From NCBI GenBank assembly GCA_945869305.1, contig CAMBOH010000001.1:1-64000 (forward strand): a DNA stretch of 64,000 nucleotides, given 5' to 3'. A model generated the notes under the pieces. That model ran no database searches, was not told the origin of the DNA, and saw only the letters and a list, made by a program, of their open reading frames with translations. This stretch comes from an uncultured bacterium (GTDB lineage Bacteria > Bacteroidota > Bacteroidia > Bacteroidales > Bacteroidaceae). Made by a program: the position numbers and the translations under genes. How positions within the stretch are numbered: position 1 is the stretch's first letter; each line of letters begins with the position of its first letter. This document shows positions 8,845-16,462 of the stretch, in pieces.

Positions 8845-10347
8845 TCACATCATGGCCAGCACCTGTTCGATAACCGTGCGGTCGTTACACAGGCGCGGCA
8901 CCTTGTGCTGTCCGCCCAGTTTGCCGCGGCTCTTCAGCCAGTCGTCGAAGAGCCCCTTGCGGGCTGGCAGCAGTTCGAGTCGTTGCAGGGTGATGTCCTT
9001 GTGGCGTTTCGCCTCATAGTCCGAGTTGACCTCCTGCAGTGCCTTGTCGAGCAGTTCGGCGAAGGCCTCCGTGTCGGCCGGCGGCACTTCGAACTCTACC
9101 ACCCATTGGTGTCGGCAGCGGCCCTCTCCGTCCATGAACACCGGTGCGGCCGTATACTCGTTTACCACAGCTCCCGTCAGCCGGCAGGCCTCCTGCAGGC
9201 CCCGTTCGGCATTGTCCACAATCAGCTCCTCGCCGAAGGCGTTGATGAAGCTCTTCGTGCGGCCGCTGATGACGAACTTGTAGGGCTTCACCGAGCTGAA
9301 GCGCACCGTGTCGCCAATCAGGTAGCGCCACAGGCCGCACGAGGTCGAAATGACCATCGCGTAGTTCCGCCCCGGCTCCACCTCCCACAGCGGCACTGCC
9401 GCAGGTTGAGGGCGTCCCAGCTCTTCGAGCGGCACGAACTCGTAGAACACGCCGTAGTCCAGCATCAGCAGCATCGCCCTGTCATCCGGGTCGTTCTGCA
9501 GGCCGAAGAAGCCCTCCGAGGCGTTGTACGTCTCCATGTAGTTCACCTTCGGGCCCATCAGCCGCCTGTACTGTTCGCGGTAAGGCGTGAAGGCCACGCC
9601 GCCGTGGAAGAACACCTCCAGGTCCGGCCACACCTCGTCGATGCGCTCCTTGCCCGAGAGTTCCACGACGCGCTTCAGGACCGCCATCATCCACGACGGT
9701 ACCCCCGAGAGATTCGTCACCTTTTGGTGTAGGGCCGTCTGTGCGATGCGGTCGCGCTTCAGCTCGAAGTCCTCCATCAGTGCCACGCGCTTTCCCGGCG
9801 TGCGCAGCAGGTTCACCAGCGGGTTGATGTTCTCAATCAGGATGGCGCTCAGGTCGCCCACGAGAGAGTCTTTGAGGTTGTAGTTCGGCGCGTGGGAGCC
9901 GCCGAGAATCAGGGCCCTTCCGTCCAGCAGGCGGCTCTCGGGATGGTTCGCCAGGTACAGTGCCACCGCGTCGCGTCCGCCCGCGTAGTGCGTGTCCTTC
10001 AGCCCCTGCGGGCTGACAGGTATAAACTTGCTTCTGTCGGCCGTTGTGCCCGACGATTTGGCAAACCATTTCACTCTTCCGGGCCACAGCACGTCTTTCT
10101 CGCCGTGTCTCATGCGTTCGATGTAGCCTTTCAGCTCCTCGTAGGAGCAGAGCGGCACGCGCCGTCTGAAGTCTTCGTAGCTGTCCGTTTCGGCGTAGCC
10201 GTACAGCCTGCCCCACTCCGTGTCCTGTGCGCGGCGCAGGAGTCCGCGCAGCACCTCGCGCTGAATCTCCTCAGCGTGTTCGGCGTAGCGTTCGATGTGG
10301 CGCACGCGACTTAGAAAGAAGGGGCGTATAATAGATGTGATGCTCAT
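8845..10347 (-). CDS. GH3 auxin-responsive promoter family acyl-adenylating enzyme
   Basis: Member of the GH3 branch of the ANL superfamily, which adenylates a carboxylic acid and transfers it to an amino group. The bacterial substrate is unknown. The 500-residue protein begins at 10347 (MSITSIIRPFFL). The nucleotide-binding motif SSGTTADRSKFIPVS (residues about 95-110) and the Tyr/Glu-containing ETYNASEGFF segment are characteristic. A Bacteroidetes promoter ends only eight bases before the start codon, so the mRNA should be almost leaderless. It is the first gene of a possible five-gene minus-strand run ending at the PgpH-like gene. Confidence 0.9.
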   Translation of the reverse strand: MSITSIIRPFFLSRVRHIERYAEHAEEIQREVLRGLLRRAQDTEWGRLYGYAETDSYEDFRRRVPLCSYEELKGYIERMRHGEKDVLWPGRVKWFAKSSGTTADRSKFIPVSPQGLKDTHYAGGRDAVALYLANHPESRLLDGRALILGGSHAPNYNLKDSLVGDLSAILIENINPLVNLLRTPGKRVALMEDFELKRDRIAQTALHQKVTNLSGVPSWMMAVLKRVVELSGKERIDEVWPDLEVFFHGGVAFTPYREQYRRLMGPKVNYMETYNASEGFFGLQNDPDDRAMLLMLDYGVFYEFVPLEELGRPQPAAVPLWEVEPGRNYAMVISTSCGLWRYLIGDTVRFSSVKPYKFVISGRTKSFINAFGEELIVDNAERGLQEACRLTGAVVNEYTAAPVFMDGEGRCRHQWVVEFEVPPADTEAFAELLDKALQEVNSDYEAKRHKDITLQRLELLPARKGLFDDWLKSRGKLGGQHKVPRLCNDRTVIEQVLAMM

Positions 10348-10355
10348 ATTGCAGG

Positions 10356-10387
10356 CAAAGATAGTGCAAATGAGCGCAAACAGCCAA
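10356..10387 (-). promoter_or_regulatory. Promoter of the GH3 gene
   Basis: Minus strand reads TTGG (10387-10384), about 20 nt, then TATCTTTG (10363-10356), the full Bacteroidetes -33/-7 pattern. The upstream part belongs to a dispersed repeat also present at 42.4 kb. Confidence 0.75.
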
Positions 10388-10420
10388 GCTTGCATGCGCT
10401 TTTTGCCGAGCGCAGCCTAT
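10366..10420 (-). repeat. Dispersed promoter-associated repeat, copy 1
   Basis: About 55 bp resembling 42409-42464: both contain GCCAAGCTTG and, about 9-11 nt later, GCCGAGCGCAGCC on the plus strand. In this copy the TTGGC half supplies the -33 element of the GH3 promoter. Confidence 0.65.
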
Positions 10421-10570
10421 CCGGCTGCTTGTTTCCCGTTTGATTCCGCACGCACATTAACATCTTTAACTTTCATGCACAGAAAGTTCTGGTACATCTG
10501 CGTAAGACTCTTGGGCTTATATCCCCCGTCGGGCACGTAAAACCTGCGGCCAGACATGTAAGCTGAACAG

Positions 10571-10654
10571 TCGCAGGCTCAGAAGTTCCTGTCCCAGGCT
10601 TAGAAGTTCCAGTCGCAGGCTCAGAAAATCCTGTCCCGGGCTTAGGAGCGACAG
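10571..10654. repeat. Tandem array of four 21-bp units (array 1)
   Basis: Four head-to-tail units of 21 bp start at 10571, 10592, 10613 and 10634. Units 1 and 3 begin TCGCAGGCTCAGAA; units 2 and 4 begin TCCC(A/G)GGCTTAG, giving a 42-bp higher-order period. It lies between genes and is separated by 15 bp from a perfect 16-bp hairpin. A reading frame through it exists, but nothing marks it as a gene. Confidence 0.85.
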
Positions 10655-10669
10655 CGTCAGGCACACGAA

Positions 10670-10708
10670 AAAAGGAAGAAGGCCCGACGTGTGGGCCTTC
10701 TTCCTTTT
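10670..10708. terminator. Perfect 16-bp hairpin with T-run on both sides
   Basis: Left arm 10670-10685, right arm 10693-10708, 7-nt loop; the arms are fully complementary. T-rich flanks exist in both directions, so it could stop transcription either way. On the minus strand it begins directly at the expected start point of the promoter at 10716-10747. Confidence 0.75.
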
Positions 10709-10715
10709 CCTGATG

Positions 10716-10747
10716 CAAAGATAAGCATAGGAGCCTAAAACTCCAAA
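10716..10747 (-). promoter_or_regulatory. Orphan consensus promoter
   Basis: Minus strand: TTTG (10747-10744), 20 nt, TATCTTTG (10723-10716). This is among the best promoter matches in the window, yet no gene starts within 350 bp downstream. Transcription would run at once into the 16-bp hairpin and then array 1. Confidence 0.65.
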
Positions 10748-10950
10748 TCCGCGTGGACGGCGTTAACATTCCAGGTCTCCCCTTCCGTGCCGCGGTCCGT
10801 AGAGGGTGCTGGCAGTAGGCTTGTGTGTTCGTCGGGCGGCAAGTTCTCCGCCGCGGCACGCGGCAGCACGGCGGCATCCGTATACCCATCCCTCGGGAGC
10901 TGGTGGATTTGCCGCCCTCCTCTCCTACTCTACCCTTGTATGCCAAAAGG

Positions 10951-10990
10951 CTGCGCCCCTCCCGATTGCGAGCAATCGGGAGGGGCGCAG
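10951..10990 (-). terminator. Terminator of the C1 peptidase gene
   Basis: Perfect 18-bp stem (10951-10968 with 10973-10990) closed by the tetraloop CGAG, 51 bp after the stop codon of the peptidase gene. A short CCTTTT tract follows on the minus strand. Confidence 0.8.
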
Positions 10991-11041
10991 GTCATTTCGG
11001 CCGCCTTTGGCACTCTGGGGTACGTCACAGGGGGCGTCACG

Positions 11042-12445
11042 CTACTCTTCGCCCGCAAAGAGGGGATCCCAGGCGGGAAGCCTGACAGGCTCCTGCTCCA
11101 TGAGGCGGAGCGTCGCGGCGGGCACGTACTTGCGGTCGACAACAAGGCGGAACATGTACTCGTCGAACCATTCGTCGGTCATGATGAGGTGGCCGTGGTG
11201 GCCGCTGGTGGGGCCCCATGAGTTCTCTACCATCCATTTGCGGGGACGGCCCTCCTTGTCGAGGTCGACGGCCATGAGGGTCATGGCATGGGAGGAGGCA
11301 GAGGCGAAGGTGGAGATGCGCTCGGCCTTGTTCATGGGGAAGTCGGTCGAGAAGAGGGAGGCATAGTCGTAGTTGCGCAGCGAGAGGATGCCGCTCTTGG
11401 AGTCGAGGAACTTGCCCACGTCACAGGAGAAATACATCATCGTCGAGTCGCAGATGGAGGCTATGGCGAGGGGCTTGATCTCGTCCATGGGGAGGTTGAG
11501 GTAGGTCCACTGCGCACCGTCGTAACTGTGGCGGTCGAGGTCGATGGTGTAGGTCTTGTGGTAAGGGCGGGAGGGGTCATTCATTACCATGATGTAACCG
11601 CCGCGGAGGTCCTTGCCGATGTATTCGTTGTAGAACGAGAGCGGGGTGTATTCCTTGGTCTCGCCCAGGGGCTTTCCGTCGGCGTTGCGCAGGGTCCAGG
11701 TGAACTGCTGCACGGGTTCGCCGAGGCAGACGGCCAGAATGCGGTAGACAGTGGCGAGCATCTCGGTCTTGCGCTTTTGGAGGACGGCGGGTTTTTCGCC
11801 CTTGGCGGCGGCGCGGCGCAGGGTGAGTCCGTACTCGCGGAGCTTGAGCGAGAGGATGGAGGCCATGCGTGAGGTGTTGTTGGCACTGTAGCTCTCGGGC
11901 ATGACCTCGGCGGGCACAAGGCCGTACTTCGTCACGACGTCGATGACACCGCAGAAGGTGCCGCCGTCGGAGAGCGGGTTCTTGAAGAGCCACTCGACGA
12001 GCTGGTCGTCCATGGGCTTGGCGGCATTGTCGATGACGGCCTGGAGGAAGAGGTTGGCCTTTTCGAGCTGGTCGTAGAAGAAGCAGTAGCTCTGGGAGAA
12101 CTGGAACTCGCCGAGGCCGTGCTCACGGATCATCTCGGCACGCATGACGTTGAGGCCGGTGAAGAGCCAGCAGCGGCCGGAGCTGTGCTGGTCGGTGATG
12201 CCCTTGGAGGGCACGCGATGGGAGAAGTAGGTGTCGCTGGCATCGGGGTTGGCAGGGTTGGCAGCGAGCTGGTTGATGGAGGTTCCGGCCAGGGCGTTGC
12301 GCAGGGCTGTGGCGTTCTGGTCGGCGGGCTGCGCCTTGCGGATTTCTTGGAGCATCTCGGGGGTGATGCCACCCTTGCCCACATTCTGCGCGCAAAGCAG
12401 CGCAGCGGGTGCGGCGAGGAGGAGGGTGAGGAGAATCTTTTTCAT
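11042..12445 (-). CDS. C1 family peptidase (bleomycin hydrolase / PepC type), exported
   Basis: Papain-fold cysteine aminopeptidase of the bleomycin hydrolase group. The start at 12445 gives 467 residues with a signal peptide (MKKILLTLLLAAPAALLCAQ), so unlike the cytosolic PepC enzymes it should act in the periplasm or outside. The catalytic triad is present: Cys in HSSGRCWLFTGLN, His in ASSHAMTLMAVD and Asn in MVENSWGP. It is the last gene of the five-gene cluster that begins with the ABC exporter (29 bp after the PAP2 gene) and is followed by a strong terminator. Its substrate is unknown. Confidence 0.92.
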   Translation of the reverse strand: MKKILLTLLLAAPAALLCAQNVGKGGITPEMLQEIRKAQPADQNATALRNALAGTSINQLAANPANPDASDTYFSHRVPSKGITDQHSSGRCWLFTGLNVMRAEMIREHGLGEFQFSQSYCFFYDQLEKANLFLQAVIDNAAKPMDDQLVEWLFKNPLSDGGTFCGVIDVVTKYGLVPAEVMPESYSANNTSRMASILSLKLREYGLTLRRAAAKGEKPAVLQKRKTEMLATVYRILAVCLGEPVQQFTWTLRNADGKPLGETKEYTPLSFYNEYIGKDLRGGYIMVMNDPSRPYHKTYTIDLDRHSYDGAQWTYLNLPMDEIKPLAIASICDSTMMYFSCDVGKFLDSKSGILSLRNYDYASLFSTDFPMNKAERISTFASASSHAMTLMAVDLDKEGRPRKWMVENSWGPTSGHHGHLIMTDEWFDEYMFRLVVDRKYVPAATLRLMEQEPVRLPAWDPLFAGEE

Positions 12446-12474
12446 GATGAGAGGGTTGAAAAACGTTGGTTGGT

Positions 12475-13431
12475 CTAAGGGTGAACTCCCAGCGGTTGGC
12501 AGGCAGGATGCCTGCGCTCCCAGTAGCGGGAGGCAAGGAGGTAGAAGAGGACGGCCGAAATCCAGCCGCCGAGCACGTCGACGAGGTAGTGCGCCTGGAT
12601 GTAGACGGTGGCGCAACACAGGAGGACGTAGAAGGGCAGGGCGGCGAGACAGAGCCACCGGCGGTCGTTCCAGAGGAGGATGAGGAGGACCGTGCTCATG
12701 CCCACGTGTGAAGAAGGGAAGGCAGCCGTGGGTCTTTCGCCTGAGGCCTGGGTAGCCTCGACAAGGTCGTGGAAGAAGCCCGAAGGGCCAGGGCCGGGCG
12801 CGAGTTCGGTGTGGTAGCGGAAGTAGTCGCCGAGCTGGGGGTAATGGCCCTGCAGGATGAGGTCCTGGCCCACGGCATGGAAGTAGTACTGCGGTCCGGC
12901 TACAGGCAGGAAGAGGTAGATGGTGTAATAGAGGAAGAAGCAGGCGAGGACGGTGAAGGCCGTTCGCGCGAAACGCCCGCTGTGGCCGAAGAGGGGGGAG
13001 AGGACGGTGAGGGCGATGAGGGGATAGTAGGCGAAGTAGCCCAGGTTGAACAGTTCGCTCCAGAGCTTCTGGGACAGGCACTGGGAGAAGCTGATGGCGG
13101 GCTGGCAGCCGAAGAGCCAGGCGTCGGCAGCGGCAAAGAGGTGGTCGAGGTTGGGGAAGAGTTGGCAGAACTCATAGGTGTCGGGATACCAGTAGCCCAG
13201 CAGGGTGAGGGGATAGAGTTGGCGCAGCAGGAGGGTGGGGTTGCAGGGCCTGAGACAGTATATAAGGAACATCAGTGCCATGCCCGCCACGACAAGGGCG
13301 CGGCCAGTGAGCAGGCGCAAGGGGTCGGCCATGTCGCGCCACAGCAGGAGGATGAGCAGGGAGGTGAAGAGGGTATAGGCGAGGGTGATCCACTCGACAG
13401 GCAATAACTTTTGGCGTAAGGCGAATTTCAT
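12475..13431 (-). CDS. PAP2 superfamily membrane phosphatase/phosphotransferase (Aur1-like)
   Basis: Multi-pass membrane protein of 318 residues with about six hydrophobic segments, starting at 13431 (MKFALRQKLLPVEWITLAY). The PAP2 motifs are visible: FPSSHVGMS (the central His motif) and QAHYLVDVLGG (second His plus Asp). The spacing and the preceding LPVAGPQYYF resemble the inositolphosphotransferase/Aur1-Ipt1 subgroup, which moves phospho-headgroups onto ceramides, more than simple PAP2 phosphatases. Its neighbours (extended SDR, LtaS-like transferase, ABC exporter) fit an envelope-lipid role. The substrate assignment is inference. Confidence 0.85.
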   Translation of the reverse strand: MKFALRQKLLPVEWITLAYTLFTSLLILLLWRDMADPLRLLTGRALVVAGMALMFLIYCLRPCNPTLLLRQLYPLTLLGYWYPDTYEFCQLFPNLDHLFAAADAWLFGCQPAISFSQCLSQKLWSELFNLGYFAYYPLIALTVLSPLFGHSGRFARTAFTVLACFFLYYTIYLFLPVAGPQYYFHAVGQDLILQGHYPQLGDYFRYHTELAPGPGPSGFFHDLVEATQASGERPTAAFPSSHVGMSTVLLILLWNDRRWLCLAALPFYVLLCCATVYIQAHYLVDVLGGWISAVLFYLLASRYWERRHPACQPLGVHP

Positions 13432-13483
13432 TGTCAGGGTTGAAGAGTTTGGATGTGAGCTTTGCGGGCAGCGGTGTTCTCCA

Positions 13484-14497
13484 TCAGAGCCATCCTGCCT
13501 CGCGATACCACCCGATGGTGGCGCGTACGCCGCGCGACAGCGGCCACTGCGGACAGTAGCCGAGGTCACGCTGTGCGGCGGTGATGTCGCACTGCCAGTT
13601 GCGCTGCCGCATGATGCGGTATTTGTCCAGGTTGAGCGTGGAGGTGCGGCGGAGCAGGGCTGCCGTCTTGCCGGCGACGAGACAGGAAATCCACAGCACG
13701 CAGAGGGGCGCCACGATGTGGAGCACGCGCTTTATGCCCAGCTCCTTCTGCACGAGGTCGCTGAAGGCACGGCTGGTGTAGCTGTGACCGTCGGAGAGCG
13801 GATAGACACTGCCGCGCGAGCCGTTGGTGAGGGCGAGGTAGGCAGCTTCGACAAGGTCGGCCACATAGATGAAGCTGAGCACCTGGGGCTTGAATCCTAC
13901 CGCAAAGTCGACGTGGCGGCTGATGCTGCGGGCCATGAGGTAGTAGTCACGTTCGCGCGGGCCGTAGACTCCGGTGGGACGGAGCACGACGTAGTTGAGG
14001 TCGGGTATGTCGCGCAGGTACTGTTCGGCCAGCAGCTTGGAGCGGCCGTAGGCTGTGTTGGGCAGGGGCGTGTCGGCTTCGCTGATGGGGCGGAAGTCAA
14101 TTTCGTGGACAGGTCCGCAGACGCTGAGCGAACTGATGAAGACGAAGCGTCCGCCGGGGCGCAGAGCCTGGGTTTCGAGTAGGGTGAGGGCGAGGCGCAG
14201 GGTGCCTTCGGCGTTGGTGCGGTCGAAGTCAGCGGCACGGCGGCACTTGGTGGCTCCCGCGGCATGGATGACGTAGTCAAAGGGTTCGTGGCCAGCCACG
14301 TGGTCCGTCAGTTGTCCCTTCAGCCTGTCGTCGCTGCTGAGGTCCAGCTCGATGAAGCGGATGCGCGGGTCGCGCAGATAACGTCGGCTGCTGGTTGGGC
14401 GCACGGCGGCCCAGACCTCCGCATTGAGCTCCAGGCCGTGTTCGACGAGGAAACTGCCGATGAAGCCCGATGCACCGGTGATGAGTATTTTAGGCAT
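13484..14497 (-). CDS. NAD-dependent epimerase/dehydratase (extended SDR)
   Basis: Cytoplasmic Rossmann-fold oxidoreductase of 337 residues starting at 14497. The cofactor motif GASGFIGS is at residues 8-15, and the catalytic YxxxK is in NTAYGRSKLLAEQ; Ser of FISSLS completes the triad. A hydrophobic segment (IVAPLCVLWISCLVAGK) near residue 270 is unusual for a sugar epimerase and suggests membrane association or a lipid-like substrate. It lies between the LtaS-like and PAP2 genes (gaps 73 and 52 bp). Sugar-nucleotide epimerase, sterol/ceramide-type reductase and dihydroflavonol-reductase-like activities are all possible. Confidence 0.85.
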   Translation of the reverse strand: MPKILITGASGFIGSFLVEHGLELNAEVWAAVRPTSSRRYLRDPRIRFIELDLSSDDRLKGQLTDHVAGHEPFDYVIHAAGATKCRRAADFDRTNAEGTLRLALTLLETQALRPGGRFVFISSLSVCGPVHEIDFRPISEADTPLPNTAYGRSKLLAEQYLRDIPDLNYVVLRPTGVYGPRERDYYLMARSISRHVDFAVGFKPQVLSFIYVADLVEAAYLALTNGSRGSVYPLSDGHSYTSRAFSDLVQKELGIKRVLHIVAPLCVLWISCLVAGKTAALLRRTSTLNLDKYRIMRQRNWQCDITAAQRDLGYCPQWPLSRGVRATIGWYREAGWL

Positions 14498-14570
14498 TCT
14501 GATAAACTTTGTTTCAACGATATACCTCCGACGCTCCTTGGGGACGGAGCGAAGCGAGGGTCCCGGCCCG

Positions 14571-16418
14571 TCACAGCTCGCCGAGTGCATCATAGGCCGT
14601 CTGGAGGAAGACTTTGGCAGCCTGGCTGCGGCGGGGCGACGGATGGGGAGATTCGCGGAAGGTGCTGACGGGACGCGTGAGCAGATTGAGCACGGTAATG
14701 CCGGTCTCGTCCATGAAGTAGATGCCTTCGCTCCAGGCGTGGACAGCCGAAGGGTGGGTGTAGGTGCGGCTCAGTATGTCGCGGCTGAAGCCGAAGTCAT
14801 CGTGCGGCAGGCCCAGCTGGCCGAGCAGGGTGGCGGGGAGGTCGGTCTGGTTGCAGAGCGTTTCGATGCGCCGGGGCTGCCTGATGGCCCCTCCGGTCCA
14901 GATCATGGGTATGTGGGACTTGCGCTCATCGGCATCGGTCAGGGAGTCGGGGTAGGGTATGCCGTGGTCAGGCAGGAGGATGACCAGTGTGTTGTCCCAC
15001 CAGGGAGACTGGCGCAGGCGGTCGATGAAGCGGCCTATACAGTCGTCGAGGTAGGCCATGGCGTTGGCCCGCTCGTCGCCGGCAATGCGCTGGTAGGGCA
15101 CCTTCCAGGGCTCGTGGCTGGAGAGGGTGAGAAAGCCCGTGTGCCAGGGCTTGCCTTCAGGGTAGCGGCTGATGCGGGCATAGAGTGTGTCGAAGGCGAT
15201 GTGGTCGGTCACGCCCCAGTCGTGCGTGCGGCGCACGGAGGCGGGAAACGAAGTGTCGCCCAGGGTGCGCTCATAGCCTGTGGCGAGCAGGTAGCCGTTG
15301 GTGTTGGTGAAGTTGATGTCGCCGCCATAGAGAAACTCGGTGGCGTAGCCCGCCTGTCGGAGTGAGGACGCGATGGAGGGCAGGTGGCCGTACTTGCCAG
15401 GCAGCTTCATGACACTCACGTCGGGGAAGGCTGGGAATCCGCTCAGGGTGCAGAGGGTGCCGCGGTCGGTGCGGAAGGAGTTGGCATAACACTGCGTGAA
15501 GACGACCCCTTCGGCTGCCAGCCGGTTGAGGCAGGGCGTGACGGCAGGATTGCTGGCGGAGTCGACGGCATGGACGAAGGTGCCGCCGCAGCCTTCCATG
15601 AGCACGATCAGGACGTTGGGCCGTGGGGTGCGGAGCAGGGTGTCGGGCTGCAGGCTTTCGGTGTTGTAGTGGAGCGTGGCGAAGAGGCGTGCCCGTTCGT
15701 CTTCGCTGAAGAAGTCGCATTCGTCCTGGAAGTTGCGCGTTTTCTGTAAAGAGGCCATGACGCTGAACAGGGGGTTGACGGCTGCATGGTTGAGAAAGGG
15801 GCGGTCAGTCCAGTAAGCCATGCCCACGTTGGCAGTGCTCTTGCCCACGCCGCCGCGGATGGCCAGAAACAGCAGGCCGCCCAGCAAGACCCACAGCGAA
15901 GTAGCCCACCGGCGGTGAAGGCAGGGGGGCAGGGTAGGGGGCACGATGTTGCGCAGCAGGGCGTAGATGACAGCTGCGGCCAGCACGGTGGCCAGCACGG
16001 TCCACATGGCATAGTTCATCGACACGCTGGCCAGTGCTCCGCCCGGTTGCGACACGTAGTTCCAGATGGTGCCGTCGAGCTTGATGCCCCAAAAGCCATA
16101 CAGACAGGCGTCGGCCACCAGGGTGAGCGACACGGTCGCGGCCACCAGGCCGACATAGGCGCGGTAGACGATGCGCAGGCCGCGCAGCCTGAACCAGAGG
16201 CTCAGGCCGAGCAGGAGCCAGAGAGGTGCTGTGGCATAGCCCGCTGTGGCAAGGTCGAGGGGCAGTCCGTGCCATACGATGTGTGCCAGCTCGGCGGCCG
16301 ACACTTCGCCGCGCACCGTTGCCGGCTGTACGTATATGAAGCAAGGCTTGGCCAGCATGAACAGCAGGACAATTGCTCCGTAGAAGCAGGCCAGCGTGGC
16401 TGTACGAATGGGCTTCAT
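14571..16418 (-). CDS. LTA synthase family membrane sulfatase-fold transferase
   Basis: A 615-residue protein with about five N-terminal membrane segments (to about residue 190) and an extracytoplasmic alkaline-phosphatase/sulfatase domain. In LtaS/OpgB/EptA relatives this domain transfers phosphoglycerol or phosphoethanolamine from phospholipid to an acceptor outside the membrane. Metal and nucleophile sites are visible: LIVLMEGCGG (Glu), the Thr nucleophile in FRTDRGTLCTLSG, and LLPDHGIPY (Asp-His) with SSHEPW. Gram-negative Bacteroidales make no lipoteichoic acid, so a phosphoglycerol-modified lipid or glycan is the more likely product. Follows the ABC exporter by 44 bp. Confidence 0.9.
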   Translation of the reverse strand: MKPIRTATLACFYGAIVLLFMLAKPCFIYVQPATVRGEVSAAELAHIVWHGLPLDLATAGYATAPLWLLLGLSLWFRLRGLRIVYRAYVGLVAATVSLTLVADACLYGFWGIKLDGTIWNYVSQPGGALASVSMNYAMWTVLATVLAAAVIYALLRNIVPPTLPPCLHRRWATSLWVLLGGLLFLAIRGGVGKSTANVGMAYWTDRPFLNHAAVNPLFSVMASLQKTRNFQDECDFFSEDERARLFATLHYNTESLQPDTLLRTPRPNVLIVLMEGCGGTFVHAVDSASNPAVTPCLNRLAAEGVVFTQCYANSFRTDRGTLCTLSGFPAFPDVSVMKLPGKYGHLPSIASSLRQAGYATEFLYGGDINFTNTNGYLLATGYERTLGDTSFPASVRRTHDWGVTDHIAFDTLYARISRYPEGKPWHTGFLTLSSHEPWKVPYQRIAGDERANAMAYLDDCIGRFIDRLRQSPWWDNTLVILLPDHGIPYPDSLTDADERKSHIPMIWTGGAIRQPRRIETLCNQTDLPATLLGQLGLPHDDFGFSRDILSRTYTHPSAVHAWSEGIYFMDETGITVLNLLTRPVSTFRESPHPSPRRSQAAKVFLQTAYDALGEL

Positions 16419-16462
16419 AGATTGGGGTTGGAGAGATGATGGAATAGACTTTTCCAGAGACG

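Noticed and set aside
10571-10654. Tandem arrays as CRISPR
   Set aside because: Units abut directly with no spacers, units are only 21-23 bp, and no cas gene is present.
10473-10946. 157-codon minus-strand frame running through array 1
   Set aside because: It crosses a perfect terminator hairpin, an orphan promoter and the repeats, and has no coding bias or start context; the repeated peptide is a by-product of the 21-bp period.
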